Source of the DNA: Temnopleurus reevesii | Lineage: Eukaryota > Echinodermata > Echinoidea > Temnopleuroida > Temnopleuridae | DNA length: 14,346 bases | Direction: 5' to 3' | Assembly: GCA_036244855.1 (NCBI GenBank) | Contig: BQKZ01000938.1 | Coordinates: forward strand, 1-14,346 | Shown here: positions 8,055 through 14,346 of the stretch, piece after piece | Numbering within the stretch: position 1 is the first letter of the stretch | Layout: every line of letters begins with the position of its first letter | The notes under the pieces: model-generated | What the model saw: the letters and a program-made list of their open reading frames with translations, nothing else | Databases searched by the model: none | Told to the model about the DNA's origin: nothing | Position numbers and translations under genes: made by a program

Positions 8055-9114
8055 TCGATCCACGCCAAAAATAACTTGCTTGGATTAAAAACGAAAAAGT
8101 TAGACGAACATATAAATAAAAGTTTGAGCAAAATCGGACAATGGATAAAGAAGTTATGAATGTATGTTTAGAAATTGTGTTTAGAAATGAGTAAAATAGT
8201 TATATTTTTTGGCAAATTTGTAACTTTGGATCACGTGACATGAAATGGCGATGACGTAGGTTAAATACTCCTCTACAGTTGGCTTATTATACTTGCTGTT
8301 TAATCTCTTGTTTTTATCTTTAGAGAAAATCACCACTGGTATATTACATTGACGAATGATGTTTAAGACATATATTAAACAATTATGATCAAGGAATGTA
8401 TATCTTAAAAATAAGTTTTGTATGAAAGATAAAAAGATGAATTATTCAATAAATATATTAATAAACAATCAATCATAAAATGAATAAATATTGTCAGCAT
8501 TTCTTCAATGACGTATCTAGTTCTAACAGTGTCAAAATGCTATTAATTGCTTACATACATATGCAGAATAATATTTCAATAATTATTTTCTTTTTGTATA
8601 AGTTATTATGTTCGTTATTAATCTTTAAACCACATCGTCTTCCTTTTGTATTATTCATTTTTGGTCATTGCAAATGTGATAAAAAATATTCCTTTACCAG
8701 AATTTAGAGTTGTAATCGTAAGTTTACTGTCGTGTAAGCGTAATTACAACACAAAATACATATTTATTATTTTATATATTGTTTATTGAAATCATAGTTA
8801 GCTTCATAATTTTGCTATCTCTTCTTTATGAACAATATTTCAGAAGTTATGATCAAGATTAGATATTCCACTAGATGAATTCTTCGAAAAAATGAATCAT
8901 TTTTGTGTCCAATGGCTTTAAAACTTATTGTCATTTCACGTGACCCAAAGTTACCAATTTGCTAAAAATTTAACTTTTTCATAAGCATTCAAATATTTTT
9001 CATATATTCATACCTTTCTTATTTGTTGTCCGTTTTGGCTCAAACTTTTTTATCTGTTTTTCTGATTCTTGATATTTCACTGAAAGCAAGGGTTTTTTTT
9101 GGTGTTGATGGGTC
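8055..9114. mobile_element. Foldback element of about 1.06 kb with long diverged inverted arms
   Basis: Left arm about 8055-8250, right arm about 8928-9112 in reverse. Corresponding parts: GATCCACGCCAAAAATAACT versus CATCAACACCAAAAAAAACC; AAAAGTTTGAGCAAAATCGG versus AAAAGTTTGAGCCAAAACGG; AAGTTATGAATGTATG versus AAGGTATGAATATATG; AACTTTGGATCACGTGACAT versus AACTTTGGGTCACGTGAAAT. Identity is roughly 75-80% by eye. The AT-rich centre (8260-8920) has no transposase-like frame. The copy is old. Its internal GAGCAAAATCGGACAA motif is shared with the TTAA-type element. Confidence 0.65.
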
Positions 9115-9257
9115 ATACTAATATCCATTTTCGCCGACAAAATTACTTCACGCTAGTTGTCCTCTACGCATTGCAAATATCTATAGGTATAACTCTGATT
9201 TTTGAGAACTCTCGAAATGTACCTCCAGCGGGCTTGTCGGGATGATGCTGTTTTAAT

Positions 9258-9438
9258 TTGAAATAAATCTTGCCTTATCCCAACATGGATAAACACCGAT
9301 TGACAGTGCTTTACCGAGAAGCTATGAAAAAAAATCACAGGCATTCTCGGGTAGGAATCGAACCCACGATCTCCTGATGACTAGACAGGTCTTACTACTA
9401 GACCACCGAGAGCCGATGAAAAAAAATCATTCAATTGA
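9258..9438 (-). mobile_element. tRNA-derived SINE flanked by 14-bp direct repeats
   Basis: GATGCTGTTTTAAT occurs exactly at 9244-9257 and 9439-9452, the expected target-site duplication of a retroposed element. Reversed, the head (9411 to 9345) shows a six-pair acceptor stem TCTCGG/CCGAGA, a D arm GGTCTAGTAGTAAGACC, a T arm GTGGG TTCGATT CCTAC and B box GGTTCGATTCC; the anticodon arm pairs CCTG/CAGG with an over-long loop. The body follows as AAAGCACTGTCAATCGGTG and GATAAGGCAAGATTTATTTC. A 14-base direct repeat (ATGAAAAAAAATCA on the plus strand, 9324-9337 and 9416-9429) brackets the tRNA part and extends into TCTCGGT, suggesting a partial internal duplication. Unlike the 7590-8016 family in head and body. 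Confidence 0.8.
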
Positions 9439-9452
9439 GATGCTGTTTTAAT

Positions 9453-9578
9453 CCTGGCAGTCACAGCAAACTGACATGATACTCTATTATCTGTTTTATT
9501 TGAATGCACATATAATTTAGTCCTCCTTTCCGATTTACAGGAGACATATTAAAACAAAATATATGCAGTGATCCAAAG
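9453..9578. other. Short unassigned spacer
   Basis: Nothing recognised between the SINE's flanking repeat and the large palindrome. Confidence 0.4.
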
Positions 9579-10012
9579 CAATTCGGGGGATCGACTATAG
9601 TTGTAAGCTTTTCGACGCTAGAGAGCGTGGATCAAATGCTTAATTTTGATTGGTCCACCCCTGACCTGACCTGGCGGGTATCGATTTCCGGTTGTGACGG
9701 GTACTTCCGGTATAAATTACATGCGCCACGTTCATTCCTTTCGCAGTTATACAATACACGGACAACTTAAATCTGAAACCAAATTTCATTATCATCTGTA
9801 ATATTCCTTTGCTTTGGTGATTACATCAAACCACAGAACTCGGATGCATCAAACAGTGAACGTGGCGCATGTAATTTATACCGGAAGTACCCGTCACAAC
9901 CGGAAATCGATACCCGCCAGGTCAGGTCAGGGGTGGACCAATCAAAATTAAGCATTTGATCCACGCTCTCTAGCGACGAAAAGCTTACGACTATAGTCGA
10001 TCCCCCGAATTG
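9579..10012. repeat. Near-perfect palindrome: 156-bp inverted arms, 122-bp spacer
   Basis: Left arm 9579-9734 and right arm 9857-10012 are reverse complements at 154 of 156 positions by direct comparison (differences at TAGTTGTAAGC/TAGTCGTAAGC and TTTCGACGC/TTTCGTCGC). Outer ends are CAATTCGGGGG and CCCCCGAATTG. Each arm includes GATTGGTCC (reverse CCAAT box), CCGGAAGT-type ETS motifs, GACCTGACCTGG and TATAAATTAC pointing inward. No coding frame and no clear flanking target duplication apart from AATT inside the ends. It is most likely a young foldback or MITE element, or a recently formed inverted duplication of a promoter-like segment. Confidence 0.9.
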
Positions 10013-10488
10013 TACGCATACACATCTGAAATTAACATAAAAAACGTACTTTTGTGGCGAAAATAATTAAAGATGAATGATAGCCAAACAAAATCTGCCG
10101 AAGAAGAAGTATGTCTACAAAATGGAGACGATCAGCTTAGTTAATGAAAGTGGATCACAAAACATAAATGTTCAAATAGGCAGCAAATGAAATCTGAAGA
10201 TTCTCAAGAAAATTGGCAAATTATACGTCAGTCGAAAAATAGTATCCGCTGTGAGAAATGGCCTCCACACAGCAACTATTGCTGTTCTAATATGCAATCA
10301 GGAAAAAGGCCAGACCGCAATCAACAGACTATGGGCAAAACGCGCCTCCCGGATTGATTGAACAAGATGCAGGGGGTGTGGTTTTACGTACGCTGTTTGA
10401 TAAACAAACATGGTTTGCTTTAAGGGTTATGCGCGTGCGCAGTTGTGCATTTCTACCGAGGTGGAGTAAATCGAAAAAGATGCCACAA
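10013..10488. other. Low-copy-looking stretch with no recognised gene
   Basis: More complex composition than its surroundings. A 23-codon plus-strand frame at 10073-10144 starts MNDSQTKSAEEEVC and stops at TAA; it is too short to support. No tRNA box, no convincing repeat, no splice-linked frame recognised. Confidence 0.35.
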
Positions 10489-10522
10489 ATAAAGCCTCAA
10501 AAACTTGTATAAAGCCAAATTA

Positions 10523-10620
10523 TGAAATCAGAGGTATACCCGTTGAAATGTATTCTATTTGAAATAGTATACATTCTCTTTAAAATAAAATATATTTCAA
10601 CTGGTATATCCCTGATTTCA
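10523..10620. repeat. 98-bp imperfect inverted repeat (hairpin)
   Basis: TGAAATCAGAGGTATACCCG then TTGAAATGTATTCTATTTG pairs with the reverse complement of the right half (TGAAATCAGGGATATACCAG, TTGAAATATATTTTATTTTA). Arms are about 42 bp, around 80-85% identical, with a short centre. It may be a tiny foldback insertion in the first unit of the tandem array. Confidence 0.75.
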
Positions 10621-10800
10621 CAAATATGAATAACAGTTAGGTTTTCATAAATATGTTGCATGATTAATATTTGTTGATCACATTTATATACGAATTATAA
10701 CAGCAAAGGGAGGAAAATTATCATTTAATTATGTTTTTGAGTTTTCCTTTATCAACCATTATTGATGTAAAACATCTGTATTTGCATTAATATATTCATA

Positions 10801-10975
10801 ACACGATATAAAATATTTCTGAAAAGTTAATTAGAACGCAGACAATAGGTCCGTACACCGCGTATTCAACTGTGCGGACACAACAATGACAAGCCGGTAC
10901 TGAATTCAATATCATTACAAAGGGGCATTGAAATTGCGGTCGACTTAACTTTTCGAAAATACTTTATATCGTGTT
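10801..10975 (+). mobile_element. ACACGATATAAA-ended MITE, copy A (about 175 bp)
   Basis: Inverted ends ACACGATATAAAATATTTCT and, reversed, CACGATATAAAGTATTTTCG, followed by GAAAAGTTAA in both. The interior holds GTATTCAACTGTGCGGACAC and AACAATGACAAGCCGG. A clear homologue, copy B, lies at 12168-12345 in the opposite orientation, sharing the ends and the interior GTATTCAACTGTGCGGACAC. Non-coding and non-autonomous. It interrupts the 180-bp tandem array. Confidence 0.8.
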
Positions 10976-11430
10976 TAATTTTTTTTTTAATACACGTCAA
11001 AAACAAAAATAAGAGTTACGTCTATGATATTTCTTACATGATTTTATTAAATGTTCATTGATCATGTATACGAATTCTAACAGCAAAACCAGGAAAATAA
11101 GCATTTTCTTTACTGAAAATATAAGTTTTTCCTTCACTCGCTGTGTTTTCCATTAAAACCTCAAAAATTTGTATCAATTTAAACAAAATAAATGTCACAA
11201 ACTTTTATATTTCTTGTATTTTGCTATTAAATGTTTGCTGGTCATAATCATGCGAATTCTAAAATCAAAACAAGGATTTTTTACTGAGAAAGTTCTTATC
11301 TTCCTCGTCTCGATTCTATTGAAACCTCAACGATTTTTTTAAAGATACATGAAATACAATTCACAAAAAATAACTAAGAGTTAAGGCCTCATTTTTGTTG
11401 TTGTGCTTTTAAATGTTTATCGTGAAAAGG

Positions 11431-11592
11431 ACCAGGGGCCGATAGCTATCGTCTTCATGCTCAGGTGTCTTAAGTTCTTGCGCCACCCTTTTAACATAGT
11501 CGTATGTCTATGTTATGATGATGGCGCAAGAAGTCAAGACGTCTTAGCATGAAGAGGAGAGCTAAGACCATTTCAAGCAATCGGCCCCTGGT
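11431..11592 (+). mobile_element. ACCAGGGGCC-ended palindromic MITE, copy 1 (162 bp)
   Basis: Ends ACCAGGGGCCGAT and ATCGGCCCCTGGT are perfect inverted repeats. Almost the whole element folds back: TCTTCATGCT, TTCTTGCGCCA and TAACATAG recur in complement on the other side around a TCGTATGT loop; the left arm lacks a 16-base piece present in the right. A second copy is at 13563-13746. CAGGGG termini resemble hAT-superfamily ends, but no 8-bp target duplication is visible, so the superfamily is unproven. Confidence 0.8.
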
Positions 11593-11689
11593 ATTTGCTC
11601 CGGTTCGATTACTTCATTCGCCAGACCTTTAGGGTCAGGATAGTGAAAGGGTTTGTGTGCCAAGTCAGAATATACCAAAGACAAAAAAA

Positions 11690-12445
11690 TCTGTATTGAT
11701 TAAAAGCAGGAAAATCATTCGAACAGGTCAAAAGAAGTTCGAAACAAATTGGACAATAAATAAAACGTGATGAATATTTCAACTTTATAACTCAACAGTT
11801 GTTTGGCATGTAAATTGGCAACGATGTGTCACGTGATATGACGTATGCCATGCACTTCTCTTCGAGCAGCGTATCTTATCTTATTGTTTACCCCCCCCCC
11901 CCCTTTTTTTTTAAAGATTTAACGCAAACGTACACGTTTTTCGTCGATACCGTATTTACATGGGTACAGATATATTTATTGATTCATCTTTTAGAATATT
12001 TAAGAAGAAAACATTCATGGAGTAAGACGGATTCTTATAAAAACAATAAGTTATAATAAGTTTACAGACAGGACGTGCATGACACGCGACCGAAAGTCAT
12101 GCACATGTAATGACGAATGCCGTACAGTGCTGTAATTTTTGAAAACCACCGTTCAATCATTATCATTAACACGATATAAACTATTTTCGAAAAATTAAGT
12201 CGAACGCAAATTCAATGGTCCTTTGTAATGCTATTCAAATCGGAACCAGCTTGCAATTGTTGTGTCCGCACAGTTGAATACACGGCATACGTTTCTATTG
12301 TCTGTGACCCACTTTATTTTTCGGAAATGATTTGATATAATGTTAATTGAAATATTCATAACTTTCTTATTTCTTGTCGCATTTACTTCAAACTTTTCTT
12401 AATCTGTTCGTCTGATTTTCCTACTTTTAATCAAAGCAATAATCT
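11690..12445. mobile_element. Foldback element with nested MITE
   Basis: Left arm TGATTAAAAGCAGGAAAATC, ATTCGAACAGGTCAAAAGAA, GTTCGAAACAAATTGGACAA pairs with the right arm reversed: TGATTAAAAGTAGGAAAATC, AGACGAACAGATTAAGAAAA, GTTTGAAGTAAATGCGACAA, followed in both by a GATGAATATTTCAA/TATGAATATTTCAA block. Arms about 100 bp, roughly 75-80% identical. Between the arms lie a C14 tract then a T10 tract (11891-11914) and the MITE at 12168-12345. It resembles the element at 8055-9114 in arm layout. Confidence 0.65.
12168..12345 (-). mobile_element. ACACGATATAAA-ended MITE, copy B
   Basis: Reverse-orientation homologue of 10801-10975: ends AACACGATATAAACTATTTT and, reversed, AACATTATATCAAATCATTT; interior shares GTATTCAACTGTGCGGACAC, ACAACAATTGCAAGC and GCATTACAAAGG with copy A. 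It is more diverged at one terminus. It lies close to the inner edge of the right arm of the host foldback element. Confidence 0.8.
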
Positions 12446-12462
12446 TCTGGGGCAGACCCAGT

Positions 12463-12570
12463 CAGGGGAACTAGCCCTTGGAATTATCAAATTCTACAGT
12501 GCTGAATGAAGAAAAAGCAGATAAACAAACTGTCAAAAATTGAGCAAAATAGGCCAATCACTTCAATGTT
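12463..12570 (+). repeat. TTAA-type foldback element, fragment of a left arm
   Basis: CAGGGGAACTAGCCCTTGGA, ATTATC, GTGCTGAATGAAGAAAAAGC, AGATAAACAAACTGTCAAAA and ATTGAGCAAAATAGGCCAAT align in order with the left arm of 2232-2844. The terminal TTAA is missing and the right arm is not found. Similarity fades before a GTGGACATGACG stretch near 12590. Confidence 0.65.
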
Positions 12571-12995
12571 GGTCAGATTCACGATAAAGTGGACATGACG
12601 ACCGAAATTTTTAGAATCTGATGAATAGTGGTGTCAAATTAAAGCTAAAAATCTGAATAAAACTAATATTTTCACAACAATGGATTAACATACCAAAATA
12701 TGTTAAGGGTGCAACAGGACTATTGGGGTGTATTAGTAAATCACGATTCTATTATAAAGTTATAAGATTAATTATTATGATAAGTTGGAGAGAAATTATT
12801 TATTTTCAAATGCATTACGCTCCAATGAGCATTCCGTCCAAAGGCCTTTACATGTCACGGCGTCACAGTAAAAACTGAAGTTTTTTGTAGAAAAAATTCT
12901 GCACAAAACTATACCACTTCAATTCTCCAAATCAGAAATACATACATCTCCTATTTCCAGATATAAAACAAATGATCTTTAATCATTATATTAAT
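12571..12995. other. Unassigned AT-rich stretch
   Basis: No gene or clear repeat. A CACGGCGTCACAGTAA segment (12857-12872) resembles the hairpin at 13023-13055, hinting at a duplicated or larger palindromic element. Confidence 0.35.
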
Positions 12996-13007
12996 CAAAA
13001 CAAAGGA

Positions 13008-13070
13008 TGCAATGCCAAAACGGTCACGGTGTTACAGTAATCATAACGCCGTGACTGTATGTTATTGCAT
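13008..13070. repeat. Hairpin: 12-bp stem, 9-base loop, extended by outer pairing
   Basis: GTCACGGTGTTA (13023-13034) pairs with TAACGCCGTGAC (13044-13055) with a single T/C difference (a G-T pair in RNA) around CAGTAATCA. Outside it, ATGCAAT and ATTGCAT also pair. No following T run suggests a terminator, and this is a eukaryotic region; a small foldback remnant is most likely. Confidence 0.7.
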
Positions 13071-13127
13071 TGTACTTTATTCTCCACTCATAAAAAATAT
13101 ATAACATATAACGTATTATTATTAGTA

Positions 13128-13230
13128 GTAGGAATGGTTTATTTATTGAATCACAATTAAAATCATTTCTTGCAGCCAAAGGCTGAATTGCAAATGCATT
13201 TACAAAAGATCATTTAAAATACAAAGAATG
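13128..13230 (-). repeat. Probable 3' end of a truncated retroelement
   Basis: Reversed, the stretch reads ATTTGCAATTCAGCCTTTGG, CTGCAAGAAATGATTTTAAT, TGTGATTCAATAAATAAACC. The CAGCC...GGCTG mini-palindrome followed by a polyadenylation-like AATAAATAAA is the style of 3' ends of LINE-type or other retroelements in invertebrates. No reverse transcriptase coding sequence remains, so the family is not identified. Confidence 0.35.
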
Positions 13231-13330
13231 CACATATAAGTAAAAATACTAAAAATACACATATAAGTAAAAATTAAAAAAATACACATATAAGTAAAAA
13301 TTTTTAAAAAATACACATATAAGTAGAAAT
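13231..13330 (+). repeat. Tandem repeat, 27-29 bp unit, four copies
   Basis: CACATATAAGTA begins at 13231, 13258, 13285 and 13314, each followed by AAAAAT (GAAAT in the last) and an A-rich linker of changing length. Directly adjoins the probable retroelement 3' end, and may be part of it. Non-coding. Confidence 0.9.
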
Positions 13331-13562
13331 TTCAATGAAAAATGGCGTACCAGATCTGTAGCAATGGCAGTGGTCAAGAAAACGATATTTCAAATTTGGA
13401 TTTTGTGATATGAAATCAGAATATAAATTTACATGTGTAAACAAATAACTTTCAATTATATGAAGACTGGCTGGAATGCCGTTTCACAGGAATTGAAATA
13501 CATACCTCTGTCCTTCCAAGGGGTTCGGAAAAAAAAAAAAATAAAGTCTAAAATATGACAAT

Positions 13563-13746
13563 CAGGGGCCAATTGCACGAAATGGTCCTAGCAATCCCCT
13601 TCTTACAAAGACGTCTTAAATTCGTGTGCCACCCTTTTAACACAGACACAAACAGGGATCCATCTATGTTAAGAGGATGCCACAAGAAGTCAAGACGTCT
13701 TAGCAAGAAGAGGATAGCTAAGGCCATTTCGTGGTATCGACCCCTG
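13563..13746 (+). mobile_element. CAGGGG-ended palindromic MITE, copy 2 (184 bp)
   Basis: Shares with the element at 11431-11592: CAGGGGCC start, GCCACCCTTTTAACA, CAAGAAGTCAAGACGTCTTA, GCTAAG.CCATTTC and CCCCTG end. The halves fold back on each other (e.g. CACGAAATGG with CCATTTCGTG, AAGACGTCTTAA with TCAAGACGTCTTA). It carries the 16-base piece deleted from the left arm of copy 1. Two overlapping 75- and 78-codon open frames on opposite strands are by-products of the palindrome. Confidence 0.8.
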
Positions 13747-13879
13747 GTGAATGAAACACATGACAGGTGTTTCAAACACAGCCTTTTATAGCACAGTAAA
13801 TTGTTTCAGGAGTTGCTATTTCTTTGGAGTAGGTGGCTGATAAATGATAGAAGGGGCTCTCTGTGGTCTGTCTGTCAAG

Positions 13880-13950
13880 GATGATGATGATAATAATAGT
13901 GATAATGATGATGATGATAATAATAAAGTTCAATTCATAAATAGCGCAAG
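13880..13950 (-). repeat. GAT/AAT microsatellite and SINE-type tail
   Basis: Plus strand GATGATGATGATAATAATAG-type repeats are followed by AAAGTTCAATTCATAAATAG and CGCAAG. Reversed it reads CTTGCGCTATTTATGAATTG then an ATT/ATC repeat, matching the tail layout of the SINE at 7590-7878. Sequence beyond (to about 14035) may be its body but I cannot align it. Confidence 0.5.
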
Positions 13951-14346
13951 TATCCATTCTGCAGAATTCTGAAGGGGCTGGCTGCCACAAATGCCCAATC
14001 ATTTGCATCATTCACATCACCTGGGTTCAGGGTAGCAAAATATGGGTGATTTTTTTTTATTTTTTTTTTTATTTAATATTATTATTTGATGACCCTCTAT
14101 ATTCTCACTCCTACCTAAAAAGAAAAAAACCTAGTCTAAACAGATAGTCTATTTCTATTCATTATTTCCTTTTTACAAAAAGAGAAGCCAGGGAACTATT
14201 TTTTTTAAACTAAAAAATCACCTAGATCAAAATAGGTTGAAAGGAATAGGCTATATTGACTATGGACAGGCGCGCACCCAGGATTTTCATACCCGGGGGG
14301 CTGAGCCCAAATTTCCGCCCCTTTCCGCCCCCCCCCCCGGGGGCTG
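13951..14346. other. Low-complexity end of window
   Basis: T-rich tract (14049-14080), then AT-rich sequence without a gene, then from about 14267 a G/C-rich stretch GGCGCGCACCCAGGATTTTC, ending with C and G runs. The last part looks like the end of another repeat running off the window, family not recognised. Confidence 0.4.

Larger units (their letters stand above)
10489..11430 (+). repeat. Diverged tandem array, about 180-bp unit, four or more copies
   Basis: Unit landmarks recur in order: CCTCAAAAACTTGTATAAAG (10497), CCTCAAAAATTTGTATCAAT (11159), CCTCAACGATTTTTTTAAAG (11327); and TGTTGATCACATTTATATAC/GAATTATAACAGCAAAG (about 10668), TTGATCATGTATACGAATTC/TAACAGCAAAACCAGGAAAA (about 11058), CTGGTCATAATCATGCGAAT/TCTAAAATCAAAACAAGG (about 11236), with a further start AAATGTTTATCGTG (11411). 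The last three are about 180 apart. The gap between the first two is larger because a MITE is inserted (10801-10975). No coding potential; satellite-like, old. Confidence 0.75.

Noticed and set aside
8480..8707. 75-codon plus-strand frame in the centre of the 1.06 kb foldback element, considered as transposase remnant
   Set aside because: AT-rich, hydrophobic by composition, too short, and no catalytic motif of any transposase family is visible.
9345..9411. Functional tRNA gene on the minus strand
   Set aside because: Anticodon arm pairs poorly with an over-long loop, and the segment is inside a SINE with target duplications; likewise for 7590-7664, 7944-8016 and 1412-1485.
11891..11914. C14-T10 tract considered as a structured regulatory site
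   Set aside because: A homopolymer junction of this kind is adequately explained by slippage and is prone to sequencing error.
13231..13330. CRISPR array
   Set aside because: The four repeats are separated by short A-rich linkers, not unique spacers, and the DNA is animal nuclear DNA.
13548..13791. 75- and 78-codon open frames on opposite strands with similar peptides
   Set aside because: They arise because the palindromic MITE reads similarly on both strands.

Overview
The window looks like animal nuclear DNA, most probably from a sea urchin (echinoid). It is AT-rich, and most of it is short interspersed and foldback repeats. It carries one long uninterrupted coding region, on the minus strand, for a Toll-like receptor (TLR). 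Sea urchins are known for very large families of such receptors, mostly with single-exon coding regions, and the TIR sequence has the look of that family. The species assignment is inference from gene style and repeats, not from a species-specific marker.

Layout. 1-2850: trinucleotide microsatellite (about 490-1040), a SINE-like tail, a tRNA-like segment, and three copies or fragments of a TTAA-ended foldback element, one complete (2232-2844). 2950-4080: a roughly 1.1 kb region bounded by inverted copies of a GGACCTAACCCCTTTTGCAA-type end, with extra internal copies and a compound CA-repeat minisatellite. 4080-4665: 3' flank of the receptor, no recognisable element. 4666-7323: the TLR gene (885 codons, intact). 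7334-7446: a possible splice acceptor, then an AAT-rich SINE tail directly against the 5' side of the gene. 7590-8016: two tRNA-headed SINE copies arranged tail to tail. 8055-9114: a 1.06 kb foldback element. 9244-9452: another tRNA-derived SINE with 14-bp flanking direct repeats. 9579-10012: an almost perfect palindrome with 156-bp arms and promoter-like motifs. 10489-11430: a diverged tandem array of about 180-bp units, interrupted by one small MITE and ended by another. 11690-12445: a further foldback element holding a second copy of the first MITE. 12463-14346: element fragments, a 12-bp-stem hairpin, a probable retroelement 3' end with a 27-29 bp tandem repeat, a second copy of the CAGGGG MITE and a G/C-rich end.

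The only convincing protein gene is the receptor. Its product should be a type I membrane protein with a leucine-rich repeat ectodomain that senses ligand and a cytoplasmic TIR domain that recruits adaptors. Its TIR BB loop lacks the usual proline. All other long open frames are explained by simple repeats, SINEs or chance. I found no undescribed multi-gene system. The most unusual structures are the 98.7% identical palindrome, the shared internal motif in several foldback families, and the nested tandem array.
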